A DNA stretch of 64,000 nucleotides. Origin: Martinezella miluonensis (GTDB taxonomy: Bacteria; Pseudomonadota; Alphaproteobacteria; Rhizobiales; Rhizobiaceae). Each line of letters begins with the position of its first letter. The first letter of the stretch is position 1. The position numbers and the translations under genes were made by a program. Location: the NCBI RefSeq assembly GCF_900094545.1, contig NZ_FMAH01000030.1, positions 21,808 to 85,807 of the forward strand, in the 5' to 3' direction. Below are positions 24,209 through 34,529 of this stretch, piece after piece. The notes beneath the pieces are model-generated. The model did no database searches. It was not told where the DNA came from and saw only the letters and a list, made by a program, of their open reading frames with translations.

Positions 24209-24489
24209 CACCGCCCCCCTTTTGCGCCAGTGATGGTACACGGGTCCAGGCATCGTCAAATTCGGTTCCATTCGTTTCCCTGCAGCTATCGAAATGATGG
24301 AGACGATTTAACCGGGGATCATTGTGATAGTCTGACGTGAAGCCTCGGCGGCGGCGTTATGTGATAGGCTGGGCCGCGCTGCAGAGGTCCTTCCGCAGGT
24401 GTTTACGATGGCGACGGGGCTTCGATGATTGGTTGCCATCTGTCTCACCACCCAGGCCGCCCCTTGCGGCTTGGCACGACAAATAAGCA
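24209..24489. other. Gap between lipoprotein and orphan regulator
   Basis: 281 bases. A short frame continues from the end of the response regulator but has no kinase motif (no H box, N box or G box). No sensor kinase is encoded here, so the regulator upstream on the minus strand appears to be an orphan. Confidence 0.4.
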
Positions 24490-25161
24490 TCAATTTTCTC
24501 TCATCAGAAAGCCGACACCTCTGATATTGCGGATCGTCACAGCCGATCCGGCATCAAGCAGCCTTTTTCTTAGTCTGGAGACATGAGCGTCCAGTGTGTT
24601 CGACTGTATCTCCTCCTCATAATTGTAGACCGCCGATTCGAGGACTGTGCGTGTCGTCGTCTTTCCCTGGCGCTTCGCCAATGTGAGAAGCACGAGGAGT
24701 TCTCGTCTCGGCAGTTCGAGCGCCACCCCTGCAACGGTGGCGCTGAAATGCAGTGCATCTATGGTTAGATCGCCGACCGTGATTTGCGGAGCCGCTATGT
24801 GCGGCGGGCGACGAATGACTGCGCGTAAGCGAGCCATAAGCTCGTCTACCAGAAATGGCTTTCCAAGATAGTCGTCGGCGCCAGCGTTGAGCCCGTCGAT
24901 CCGCTCCTGCGGGTTGTTTTTAGCCGAAAGAACGATAACAGGTGTATCAGAGCCCCTAGCTCTCAGTCGCGGAATGATCGTCAAACCCTCGCCATCAGGC
25001 AGATGACGGTCCAAGAGAATAGCATCATAGACGTGTTGACACGTGAGCTCGAACGCATCCTCCAGAAACTTGGTATGATCTATGACAATGCCCTGTTTCG
25101 CGAGTACCGCCGCAAGGGCAGCAGCCATCTGCTCCTCATCCTCAACAAGCAAAATCCTCAT
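24490..25161 (-). CDS. OmpR-family response regulator, orphan
   Basis: 223 residues. Receiver with EDE at 7-9, Asp51 (ILLDRHLPDGEG), Ser/Lys (VLSAK, LGKPF), and a winged HTH (LPRRELLVLLTLAKRQGKTTTRTVLESAVYNYEEEIQSNTLDAHVSRLRKRL). It is a clear paralogue of the regulator at 14666-15340 (same LLVEDE, YDA..LDR.LPDG, GADDYLGKPF blocks). No histidine kinase lies nearby, so phosphorylation must come from elsewhere, possibly the kinase at 15337. Confidence 0.9.
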   Translation of the reverse strand: MRILLVEDEEQMAAALAAVLAKQGIVIDHTKFLEDAFELTCQHVYDAILLDRHLPDGEGLTIIPRLRARGSDTPVIVLSAKNNPQERIDGLNAGADDYLGKPFLVDELMARLRAVIRRPPHIAAPQITVGDLTIDALHFSATVAGVALELPRRELLVLLTLAKRQGKTTTRTVLESAVYNYEEEIQSNTLDAHVSRLRKRLLDAGSAVTIRNIRGVGFLMREN

Positions 25162-25956
25162 TATGATCAGTTCCTGCCGATGGGGTGAACTGGTGCATTT
25201 CTCGCACGCTCCTAACGACGACAGCTACAGGATCTGCTGTCCTGTAAGCGCATTCCATTAGCTGCATCACATGAGATCATCGGATGATGATCGCATGTAT
25301 ATGGCAGGAAAGGAAATTCCCGATTGAAGGCATGCTGGCTTGTTGCTCGAACTACGTGCCATATTGGCCTATGGAAAGTGTATTGGCGGCAGCCCGCATA
25401 TACGATCTTTGGCAACAGAGCATCTACCGTCCATTATCAAGAGATCGACATGTTAGACTCGACAGTTGTATCGCTTCCAATGGGCGTTCATGCGTATGTT
25501 CCGAAGTTTCAAAGGATCTAAGTCACTGTTCGTGTCTCGAAACTGCAACATTGGGCATATCTGTTGCGAAGCCAGAGAGCTTTTCACTATACGCATATGG
25601 AGGCGCTGCATGCACCAAACACAATTATGTCGACGGAACCAACGCTGTACTTAGTCGACTTCGATCGCATGAATCGATCAAATGAATACAAGATCAAACC
25701 TATTGCTCGTAATTCGATTATGAGGATGGCAAATCTAAGGCGCTAGACTGCCCGGCAGCCACACGGCTCACCTTGCCATAAGATGGACCGCATCAGCAAA
25801 CCAGCCAATTGATTTCCATGGGGAATTTTCCGCTTTTCAGCCCTGTTCCAAACGCTAACGGCCGAGCTCGCCACGGCGCCTCGAGCGAAGGCCGTGACGG
25901 CATCTTGCTCTTTGGTAAGCATTGCCGGATCTGAGGTCACTCGCTACGCCGGAGGC
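25162..25956. other. Sparse, AT-richer region without genes
   Basis: About 800 bases with only short frames in mixed phases that lack ribosome sites and motifs. Base composition is lower in GC than the flanks. It reads as decayed sequence; nothing further could be identified. Confidence 0.45.
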
Positions 25957-26223
25957 TCATTCGACGGGATCGTCAGGGTCATAACGCAGAATGTCGCCCG
26001 GCTGGCATTCAAGAAAGCAGCAAATTCGTTCGAGCGTATCGAACCTCACTCCCTTGACCTTACCCTGCTTCGTCACCGGTTCGCATGCCGCGCCGAGCAC
26101 ATCGCCGGCTGACATCCCCGCGACCCCCATCATTGTCGAGGACATGTTTGCTCGCGCGGGCTGCCGCTTGGGTGGATAGGTGTCGTTTGGAGTGGGAGCA
26201 AAGGTGGGCAGGCACGCCCTCAC
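25957..26223 (-). pseudogene. C-terminal remnant of a Cro/C1-type regulator
   Basis: The last ~32 codons encode GKVKGVRFDTLERICCFLECQPGDILRYDPDD, the unmistakable C-terminal half of an HTH_26 (Cro/C1-type) regulator. The expected N-terminal helices (LxELLxxKGMSxxxLAxxTGIS) are missing; the frame upstream is unrelated and low in motif content. So the gene is truncated at its 5' part. Confidence 0.55.
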
Positions 26224-26299
26224 CCATCATTCGCCGACCACATGACAACGCCGTCAATCATCAGGCGGCGCGGCCCAATGCGACATCTATTCTCGACGC

Positions 26300-27226
26300 C
26301 TAGTGGTTGGAGGTCGCTTCCCTTACCGCCAACTCGGCCATAGCGAGAGCAGCCTCACGGGTCTTGGCAGCCGCAATGAAACGGCCATTGTGGCAAAAGC
26401 TCGCGCCCTTTACGCCGCAAGCCGCCTCCAGGTCGCCATCGGTCAAACCAGCCCAGGCCGCAGGCAGATCGGCGCGCAGCTCAAATCCCTCGTCCGCGCG
26501 ACGAATGCCGGTCAGGCACCAATCCTTTTCGCGCGGATGCACGACAAATAGCAGATGATCGGCGCCAGCCTTTACGATGGCGGGACGGAACGGCATTCCC
26601 ATTCGCAGTTCCAGAATTCGTCCTTCACCCGCATCCCTGATCGCCTGATGCACAAGCGACTCGGCGCGCAGCTTTGCGGCACTTTGAGCAATCTTTGCCT
26701 CGACGAAGCTGCGGGCAATGGCGAGTGCGCTGTGGAAGCAGCGATCGTCGGCCTCCGGGTCGGTTTCGTCGAAAACAGGCTTTAGGGTTTCCAGCAATGC
26801 CGGCAGAGTGAGCCCGGCCAGCGGCCCCGCGATTGCGGGGCTGATTGCACCATTGTCCATCAGATCGACCGGCAGCACAAAGCTCGCATCGAAGGAGGCA
26901 TGAACCGCCTCGATATGCGCTTCGGGAAGGCCGCTGGCGACGAGATAATCACGGCCATAGTGCTTCCAAATCAGGCCGAATGAGCTGAACGGCTGACCAT
27001 CGTCCCGCAACGGCGCGCCGCGCTGATGGTGATCGAAGATCCGTTCTGCGGCATCATATTTTCCACCCACATCGTAGACGATGCGGTCCGCGCCGGGCAT
27101 GATCCATTCCGGAGCCCTGCTGCGGACGAGGCGAGCCTGCGGGAACAGCCGGGTGAGGATGACGCTGGAAAGTATTTCATCAGCATGAAAGCCACCGGAG
27201 TGGGTGATAAGGAAATTTGGAATCAT
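26300..27226 (-). CDS. MYG1-family DHH phosphoesterase
   Basis: 308 residues from ATG 27226. Opens with FLITHSGGFHADEILSSVILTRLFP and has YDVGGKYD and FDHHQRGAPLRDDGQPFSSFGLIW, the metal-binding DHH-type motifs of the MYG1/UPF0160 family, whose members include a 3'-5' RNA exonuclease. C-terminal part ends CGVKGASFCHNGRFIAAAKTREAALAMAELA, also characteristic. Length matches bacterial members (about 300). No operon partner. Confidence 0.85.
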   Translation of the reverse strand: MIPNFLITHSGGFHADEILSSVILTRLFPQARLVRSRAPEWIMPGADRIVYDVGGKYDAAERIFDHHQRGAPLRDDGQPFSSFGLIWKHYGRDYLVASGLPEAHIEAVHASFDASFVLPVDLMDNGAISPAIAGPLAGLTLPALLETLKPVFDETDPEADDRCFHSALAIARSFVEAKIAQSAAKLRAESLVHQAIRDAGEGRILELRMGMPFRPAIVKAGADHLLFVVHPREKDWCLTGIRRADEGFELRADLPAAWAGLTDGDLEAACGVKGASFCHNGRFIAAAKTREAALAMAELAVREATSNH

Positions 27227-27383
27227 GCCGCGATAAACCTTAATGCTAGCGAAGAGCCCTTTCGGGGTTGGCACCAGATAGCCGCTGCACGATGTCAGCT
27301 CAACCCACCAAATTTGCATTTGGCCGCATTAGTCGCTGAGAACAGCCCTCACCACGCACAGGAGTTTCCCTCCGATGTGTCGG

Positions 27384-27752
27384 CTAGAGTGGCAAGGGAT
27401 CGAAAAACAGATAGATCTCGGCGATCCTGCCTTGCCGAGCAACAATCACATCCGTGCCCGCATATGCCGGCGATGCGCCCGGGGCGCCTGAGACCCATTG
27501 GACGCGGCCCGCCCGATCATGCAGAACTTCGGGTGCCTTTAGGGCCGTGTACCGGAAGCTCGGATGAGTGGCGCGGATCACCCCGGCTATCCGTACGATC
27601 TCGTCGCGGCCGCGATAGACGCCGTTCGGTTCATAAAACACTGCGTCCTCCGTGAAAATTTCGTTCACTACCGCACGACGACGGGCATCATCGCCCTCGC
27701 CGAACACCTCGTGAAGATTGCGGGTAAGCAAGGTAGCAACGTCATAGGACAT
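27384..27752 (-). CDS. NTF2/SnoaL-like protein
   Basis: 122 residues from ATG 27752 (GGAG upstream). The sequence ARRRAVVNEIFTEDAVFYEPNGVYRGRDEIVRIAGVIRATHPSFRYTAL ... RIAEIYLFFD fits a cone-shaped NTF2-like fold (SnoaL-like), a small ligand-binding or isomerase type. Just upstream on the same strand is the remnant of an SDR gene and, divergent, a LysR regulator, the usual LysR / SDR-SnoaL set. Confidence 0.75.
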   Translation of the reverse strand: MSYDVATLLTRNLHEVFGEGDDARRRAVVNEIFTEDAVFYEPNGVYRGRDEIVRIAGVIRATHPSFRYTALKAPEVLHDRAGRVQWVSGAPGASPAYAGTDVIVARQGRIAEIYLFFDPLPL

Positions 27753-27789
27753 AGTTGTTCTCCAATGTGAGGATGAAGCTGGATAGCGA

Positions 27790-27942
27790 TCAGATCTTGG
27801 CCTCGCCGCCGTCGACGAAACGTTCGATGCGATTGACGACGATCGAAGCGCCATTATTGGCGGAGGCCTTTGCTGCGGCCGGTCCGATACCGCTCGTGCC
27901 GCCTGGCGCAATCGCAGCCTTGTTTTCGAACCTCTTCATCAT
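27790..27942 (-). pseudogene. SDR gene collapsed by internal deletion
   Basis: A 50-codon frame with AAGGAGAATGACC before its ATG. Product: MMKRFENKAAIAPGGTSGIGPAAAKASANNGASIVV joined to NRIERFVDGGEAKI. The first part is the Rossmann start of a short-chain dehydrogenase (GGTSGIG), the last is the usual SDR C-terminus (FVDGG). About 195 middle residues are missing, yet frame is kept. The intact promoter and ribosome site suggest a recent or selected deletion. Confidence 0.6.
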
Positions 27943-28030
27943 GGTCATTCTCCTTAATCGCGGTCTAATCGCCTGCTGATGAAGAGCATGCCAGGAGAAC
28001 GATGATGCAAATAGTCAGTATATATGATAT

Positions 28031-28056
28031 CCATCGTTCCAAATGAGGAACGATGG
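28031..28056 (+). promoter_or_regulatory. Perfect inverted repeat over the LysR start
   Basis: CCATCGTTCC (28031-28040) and GGAACGATGG (28047-28056) are perfect 10-base arms with a 6-nt spacer. The right arm contains the LysR gene's start codon and the spacer/arm border holds its GAGG ribosome site. It may be an autoregulatory operator or an mRNA hairpin masking initiation. Confidence 0.6.
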
Positions 28057-28955
28057 TGCGAACTGACCTGAACGATTTCGCGTATTTTGCCGAAGTGGTA
28101 GCGCATGGCGGCTTTGCGGCGGCAGGTCGCGCGCTGCGCGAGCCAAAATCAAAGCTTAGCCGCCGCGTTGCCGGTCTGGAGGCGCGTCTCGGCGTCCGCT
28201 TGATCGAGCGGTCAAGTCGGCGTTTCAGGGTAACCGACGTCGGCCAGAGCTTCTACAAGCACTGTAAGACCATGCTGGCGGAGGCCGAGCGTGCCGAAGC
28301 TTTGATAGCGGAAGCACAGTCGGAACCGCACGGTGTTGTACGCATGAGCTGCCCGACGGGGCTTATTGAAGCCATCTCGCCCCTCCTGACGCAGTTTCTC
28401 GACCGCTATCCGAAAGTTCGTCTTCAGCTCGTCGTCGCCGACCGACCGGTCGACCTCATCGAAGAGCGGATTGACGTTGCGCTGCGTGTCCGGACTTCGC
28501 TCGATAGCGACGCCTCGCTGACGATGCGGTCGCTCGGGGAGTCCGTTCGCATCCTTGTCACCAGTCCGCAGCTTGCAAGCAAGATGGCCGATATCGACGA
28601 TCTCAAACATTTTCCAACTCTGGCGACCACGGAGGAGCAAGGGGAGATCGACTGGCACCTGACGACAAACGACGGTCGTACGCACATTCTTCGGCATGCG
28701 CCGCGAATGGGTTGTGCCGATTTCTCTGCGGTTCGTTCGGCCGCGATCGCAGGATTGGGCGTCGCCTTCCTCCCCGATCATACCTGTCGGCAGGCACTCG
28801 ACGCTGGTTCGCTCGTTCGCGTCCTGCCGGCCTGGAGTGGGATGCGGGGATTGGTGCATCTGGTATTCACCACCAGACGAGGCCTCCCACCTGCTGTGCG
28901 AAAATTCATCGATAGCCTTGCCGCCGGATTTCCGCGTGATGCCCTGACGCGTTGA
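28053..28955 (+). CDS. LysR-family transcriptional regulator
   Basis: 300 residues. HTH at residues 5-65 (FAYFAEVVAHGGFAAAGRALREPKSKLSRRVAGLEARLGVRLIERSSRRFRVTDVG), effector domain after ~90 (VRMSCPTGLIEAISPLLTQFLDRYPKVRLQLVVADRPVDLIEERIDVALRVRTSLDSD). Divergent from the SDR remnant and SnoaL-like gene, its expected targets, with a shared regulatory region including the perfect inverted repeat. Confidence 0.9.
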   Translation: MVRTDLNDFAYFAEVVAHGGFAAAGRALREPKSKLSRRVAGLEARLGVRLIERSSRRFRVTDVGQSFYKHCKTMLAEAERAEALIAEAQSEPHGVVRMSCPTGLIEAISPLLTQFLDRYPKVRLQLVVADRPVDLIEERIDVALRVRTSLDSDASLTMRSLGESVRILVTSPQLASKMADIDDLKHFPTLATTEEQGEIDWHLTTNDGRTHILRHAPRMGCADFSAVRSAAIAGLGVAFLPDHTCRQALDAGSLVRVLPAWSGMRGLVHLVFTTRRGLPPAVRKFIDSLAAGFPRDALTR

Positions 28956-29518
28956 CGGCGTGCCGGAATGCACGGCGATAGCCCTGTGGTTTCGTTGCAC
29001 CTACAAGCAGCAAACAGCTTCACCGCCAAACCGCCGTCCATCAGCGATTGTTTTCGCTTCATGTAATCTTGTCGCAATTTTCAGCGCCATAGTGCGGCAA
29101 ACCGGCTTTAGTCGGTGGAGAAGAATTTGATCATCCGAGATATTGGCGCAGTCTTCATTCCCGCCCCGAGATTATCGCCGCCCGAGCATGATATGCACGC
29201 CCGCTCGATACTGCACCGCAGGGCGACATGGTCTTCGGCCATCTCTGGACCGTCCCCATGGTCCGCGAGACGAAACTCGTTCTCGATGGCAAGGATTTTG
29301 CACCCCGCATGATGCCTATTTCAGCTTCGAGGATCTCGATAGCAACCTCTTGATGATAGCCAAAGTCGATTGACCTGAATTGATCGAGAGACAGTCCGAG
29401 GACGAGCGGAGGCGTTAGGCTGTCAGCGCCTCCGACAGATTGAGCTGGATTCGGACGGACGGACCGATGCGCCGATCAGGGTCTTCCGCCAAAGGGGGCT
29501 TCGACCCGCATTGCGGGT
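28956..29518. other. Intergenic stretch with VOC remnant and hairpin
   Basis: About 560 bases. Holds the VOC remnant (29115-29373) and, at 29504-29518, ACCCGC/GCGGGT, a 6-bp stem just beyond the lipoamide dehydrogenase stop codon, a candidate terminator of the bkd operon on the minus strand without a clear T-run. Confidence 0.35.
29115..29373 (+). pseudogene. Frameshifted VOC (glyoxalase-like) gene
   Basis: Three pieces in different frames assemble a vicinal oxygen chelate protein: LIIRDIGAVFIPA (frame of 29115), DMVFGHLWTVPMVRETKLVLDGKDFAP (frame starting near 29229), and YFSFEDLDSNLLMIAKVD (frame of 29143, end 29373). These match the start (IGAVFIPV), middle (GHLY..PM....LVLDGK) and end (FEDPDGN.LMI) of small VOC proteins. 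Two frameshifts and a missing central piece leave it non-functional. Confidence 0.5.
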
Positions 29519-30907
<1,389 letters not shown>

Positions 30908-30911
30908 GTCA

Positions 30912-32210
30912 TCAACCTTCGATGAAGATTAGTGCGGGGGTTTCGAGCAGAGCCTTGATCCGCTGCACGAAAACCGCTGCGTCCCAGCCATCGACGATCC
31001 GATGGTCGAAGCTCGACGACAGGTTCATGATCTTGCGCGGGACGAACTGCGTGCCGTCCCAGACGGGCCGGGTCATGATCTTGTTGACGCCGACGATCGC
31101 CACTTCCGGATGATTGATGATCGGCGTCGTGACGATGCCGCCGAGCGCGCCGAGCGAGGTGATGGTGATCGTGGAGCCGGAAAGCTCCTCACGCGCGGCA
31201 GTGCCGTTGCGAGCGGCATCGGCGAGGCGCGTGAGTTCGGCGGCGACGTCCCAGATCGACCGGGCCTCTGCGTGCCGGACGACGGGCACCGTCAGGCCGG
31301 ACGGCGTCTGCGTGGCGATGCCGATATGGACGGCACTGTAGCGGGTGACGACACCGGCATCGTCGTCGAATGTGGCGTTGACGCCGTGCTGCTCGCCAAT
31401 CGTCTTGACGAGCGCGCGCATCAGGAACGGCAGGATGGTCAGCTTCGGCTGATCAGACTTGCGGCCGGCATTCATCGTCGCGCGCAGGTCCTCGAGGTCG
31501 GTAACATCAACCTCTTCGACATAGGTGATGTGCGGAATGCGCGAGCTTGCCAAACGCATCTTCTCGGCTATGCGGCGGCGCAAGCCGGTCACCTTGATCT
31601 CTTCGATGGCAGTCTTGCGAGCAAGCCCGGTTGGAGCAACAGCGGCGGACTGGGCGCCGCGCGCAATGAACTGGTCAAGGTCGTCATGGGTGATGCGACG
31701 GGCCGGGCCGGTACCGGTCACCTGGCGCAGATCGACGCCGGCCTCCTGGGCACGCAAGCGGACGGCAGGGGAAGCGAGCGGTCGCTCCGTCGGTTCGCGA
31801 GCGACAGCATGCTCGGCGAATTTTTCCGGCTCGGTGATTAAGGCTTCGACCAACGGTCTGGTCGAAGGCGACGGTGCCGACTTCGCCTCTGCGGGCTTGT
31901 CTTTGACTTCTTCCACCTTCACCGGCGGCTCAATCGTGGTGGCTCGAGCCTCTTCGGCTCCGCCCTCGCCGGCAACCTCGATGCGCAGCAAGGGTGCTTT
32001 GACGGCGACTGTGTCGCCGACCTCGGCGCCGAGCCAGAGGACGACACCATCGACCGGAGAGGGAATTTCCACCGTCGCCTTATCGGTCATGACAGCGGCG
32101 AGCACCATGTCCTCACGTACCGGGTCGCCCGGCTTGACATGCCATTCGACCAGTTCGGCCTCGGCCACGCCTTCGCCCACATCGGGCATCTTGATGACAA
32201 ACTCGCCCAT
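30912..32210 (-). CDS. bkdB: Branched-chain 2-oxoacid dehydrogenase E2
   Basis: 432 residues from ATG 32210. N-terminal lipoyl domain with lipoyl-Lys44 (MTDKATVEIPSPVDG), a flexible linker, peripheral subunit-binding domain (ASPAVRLRAQEAGVDLRQVTGTGPARRITHDDLDQF), and the acyltransferase domain ending in the catalytic FDHRIVDGWDAAVF. Transfers the branched-chain acyl group to CoA. Two nt after the stop of E1 beta; part of the four-gene complex. Confidence 0.93.
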   Translation of the reverse strand: MGEFVIKMPDVGEGVAEAELVEWHVKPGDPVREDMVLAAVMTDKATVEIPSPVDGVVLWLGAEVGDTVAVKAPLLRIEVAGEGGAEEARATTIEPPVKVEEVKDKPAEAKSAPSPSTRPLVEALITEPEKFAEHAVAREPTERPLASPAVRLRAQEAGVDLRQVTGTGPARRITHDDLDQFIARGAQSAAVAPTGLARKTAIEEIKVTGLRRRIAEKMRLASSRIPHITYVEEVDVTDLEDLRATMNAGRKSDQPKLTILPFLMRALVKTIGEQHGVNATFDDDAGVVTRYSAVHIGIATQTPSGLTVPVVRHAEARSIWDVAAELTRLADAARNGTAAREELSGSTITITSLGALGGIVTTPIINHPEVAIVGVNKIMTRPVWDGTQFVPRKIMNLSSSFDHRIVDGWDAAVFVQRIKALLETPALIFIEG

Positions 32211-32212
32211 CC

Positions 32213-33226
32213 TCAGCCCTCCATCACTTCTTTCAACGCCCGGCCGACACGGGCGGGGCCAGGGAAATAGTCCCATTCCTGTGCATGCGGATAGGGCGTG
32301 TCCCAGCCGGTCACGCGCACGATCGGCGCCTCGAGACTATAGAAGCAATGCTCCTGAACCAGCGAAGCGATTTCGCCGCCGAAGCCGGAGGTGAGCGTCG
32401 CTTCGTGCACGACGACACAACGGCCTGTCTTCTTCACCGACTGGACGATGGTATCGAGGTCGAGCGGCAGGAGGCTGCGCAGGTCGATCACCTCGGCATC
32501 GATCCCCGTCTCTTCCGCCGCGGCGAGCGCCACATGCACCATCGTGCCATAGGCGATGACGGTAACCGCACTGCCGGCCCGGCGGACTTCCGCCTTGCCG
32601 ATCGGGATCGTGTAGTGCCCCTCCGGAACCTCGCCGAGCTCATGTTTCGACCAGGGCGTAACGGGCCGCTCGTGATGGCCGTCGAAGGGGCCGTTATAGA
32701 GCCGCTTGGGTTCGAGGAACATCACCGGATCCGTATCCTCGATCGCCGCGATCAGCAGGCCCTTGGCATCGTAGGGGTTGGAAGGCACGATCACCTTCAG
32801 GCCGCAGACATGGGTGAACAGCGCCTCGGGGCTCTGGCTGTGCGTCTGCCCGCCGAAGATGCCGCCGCCCGTCGGCATGCGCACGACGATCGGGCAGGTG
32901 AAGTCGCCGTTGGAGCGATAGCGGATGCGTGCCGCCTCCTGGGTGATCTGGTCATAGGCGGGATACATATAGTCGGCGAACTGGATTTCGACGCATGGCT
33001 TTAAGCCATAAGCCGCCATGCCGATCGCGGTGCCAAGGATGCCGGATTCATTGATCGGCGCATCAAAGCAGCGGGTCTTGCCATACTTGGCTTGCAGCCC
33101 CTGCGTGGCACGGAAAACGCCGCCGAAATAGCCGACGTCTTCGCCGAAGACGACGACATTGTCGTCACGCCCCATCGAGACGTCCATGGCGCTGCGCACG
33201 GCCTCGATCATTGTCATTCTTGCCAT
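32213..33226 (-). CDS. bkdA2: 2-oxoisovalerate dehydrogenase E1 beta
   Basis: 337 residues from ATG 33226. FGEDVGYFGGVFRATQGLQAKYG, CVEIQFADYMYPAYDQITQEAARIRYRSNGDFTCPIVVRMPTGGG and DAEVIDLRSLLPLDLDTIVQSVKKTGRCVVVHEA are the transketolase-like domains of E1 beta. Pairs with E1 alpha to form the ThDP-dependent decarboxylase. Starts 1 nt after the E1 alpha stop codon, so translation is coupled. Confidence 0.93.
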   Translation of the reverse strand: MARMTMIEAVRSAMDVSMGRDDNVVVFGEDVGYFGGVFRATQGLQAKYGKTRCFDAPINESGILGTAIGMAAYGLKPCVEIQFADYMYPAYDQITQEAARIRYRSNGDFTCPIVVRMPTGGGIFGGQTHSQSPEALFTHVCGLKVIVPSNPYDAKGLLIAAIEDTDPVMFLEPKRLYNGPFDGHHERPVTPWSKHELGEVPEGHYTIPIGKAEVRRAGSAVTVIAYGTMVHVALAAAEETGIDAEVIDLRSLLPLDLDTIVQSVKKTGRCVVVHEATLTSGFGGEIASLVQEHCFYSLEAPIVRVTGWDTPYPHAQEWDYFPGPARVGRALKEVMEG

Positions 33227-33227
33227 G

Positions 33228-34460
33228 TCAGTATCCTGCCTTCTGCCGCTGGCGGCGGATATGGGCGGGCATTTCCGCATAGACGCCCTCGAAGATGTCC
33301 CGCACCGACGGCTTTCCGCCGGCATGGAGCGTGCCGTGGCTTTCGGCTTGCTTCTGTGCCTCGATGACCTCATCGAGGACCTCGGCCTCCGCCTGGGCGT
33401 GGCGTTCTTCAGACCAGACACCGCGCACGATCAGATGCTTCTTCAGCCGCAACACCGGATCACCAAGCGGCCAGGCCTCGGATTCGGTCTTCGGACGGTA
33501 GGCACTCGGGTCATCGGATGTGGAGTGGGCGCCGACGCGATAGGTAACATATTCGATCAGCGTCGGGCCGAGGTTGCGCCGTGCGCGCTCGGCAGCCCAT
33601 TTGGCAACGGCATAAACAGCCAAATAGTCGTTGCCATCGACACGCAGCGCCGGGATGCCGAAGCCGAGACCTCGAGCGGCGAAGGTGCCGGAGCCGCCGC
33701 GGGCGATGCCCTGGAAGGTCGAAATGGCCCACTGGTTGTTGACGATGTTGAGGATGACAGGCGCTTTGTAGGTGGAGGCAAAGACCAAAGCGGAGTGGAA
33801 GTCGGATTCGGCGGTCGAGCCGTCGCCGATCCAGGCGGCCGCGATCTTGGTGTCGTTCTTGATGGCCGACGCCATGGCCCAGCCGACGGCCTGCACATAT
33901 TGGGTGGCAAGGTTGCCGGAGATGGTGAAGAAGCCATGTTCCTTTGACGAATACATGATCGGCAGTTGCCGGCCACGCAGCGGATCCGCCTCGTTCGAAT
34001 AGATCTGGTTCATCATCTCGACCATGGGATAGTCGTCGGCGATCAGCAGCCCCGCCTGCCGGTAGGTCGGGAAGTTCATGTCTCCCTTGTTCAGCGCCTT
34101 GCGGAAAGCGGAACTGACCGCCTCCTCACCAAGGTGCTGCATATAGAAGGAGGTCTTTCCCTGCCGCTGCGCCATCAGCATGCGGGCGTCGAAGGCCCTG
34201 AGCTTCATCATGTTGCGCAGCCCCGTCAGCAGCTCCTCATCGGAGAGCAGCCCGGCCCAGGGGCCGACCGCCTCGCCGTCGCGGTTGAGCACGCGGATGA
34301 TGGAATAGGCGAGATCGCGAATCTCTTCCGGTGCCACGTCAATCGCCGGCCGCGGCACGGACCCGGCTTTTGCGATCTTGACGTTGGAGAAATCCGGCTG
34401 GCCGCCGGGCCGGACCGCCGGCTCGGGGACGTGCAGGCTCAGATTTGGAACCTCATTCAT
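33228..34460 (-). CDS. bkdA1: 2-oxoisovalerate dehydrogenase E1 alpha
   Basis: 410 residues. The ThDP-binding GDG...NN motif is complete (GDGSTAESDFHSALVFASTYKAPVILNIVNNQ) and the phosphorylation-loop region YRVGAHSTSDDPSAYRP is typical of branched-chain E1 alpha. Length and N-terminal extension agree with bacterial BkdA1. Decarboxylates the 2-oxoacids from Val, Leu and Ile. Follows the acyl-CoA dehydrogenase gene after about 70 bp; GGGAGG lies upstream. Confidence 0.93.
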   Translation of the reverse strand: MNEVPNLSLHVPEPAVRPGGQPDFSNVKIAKAGSVPRPAIDVAPEEIRDLAYSIIRVLNRDGEAVGPWAGLLSDEELLTGLRNMMKLRAFDARMLMAQRQGKTSFYMQHLGEEAVSSAFRKALNKGDMNFPTYRQAGLLIADDYPMVEMMNQIYSNEADPLRGRQLPIMYSSKEHGFFTISGNLATQYVQAVGWAMASAIKNDTKIAAAWIGDGSTAESDFHSALVFASTYKAPVILNIVNNQWAISTFQGIARGGSGTFAARGLGFGIPALRVDGNDYLAVYAVAKWAAERARRNLGPTLIEYVTYRVGAHSTSDDPSAYRPKTESEAWPLGDPVLRLKKHLIVRGVWSEERHAQAEAEVLDEVIEAQKQAESHGTLHAGGKPSVRDIFEGVYAEMPAHIRRQRQKAGY

Positions 34461-34529
34461 ATCCTGTGATACCTCCCTTGTCGGCCGCCCTGCCCGTTGC
34501 TCCCCACGGCAAGCACGGCCGCAGATATT

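Noticed and set aside
25284..25685. 133-codon frame in the AT-richer region
   Set aside because: Odd composition, no ribosome site, overlapping frames of equal quality.
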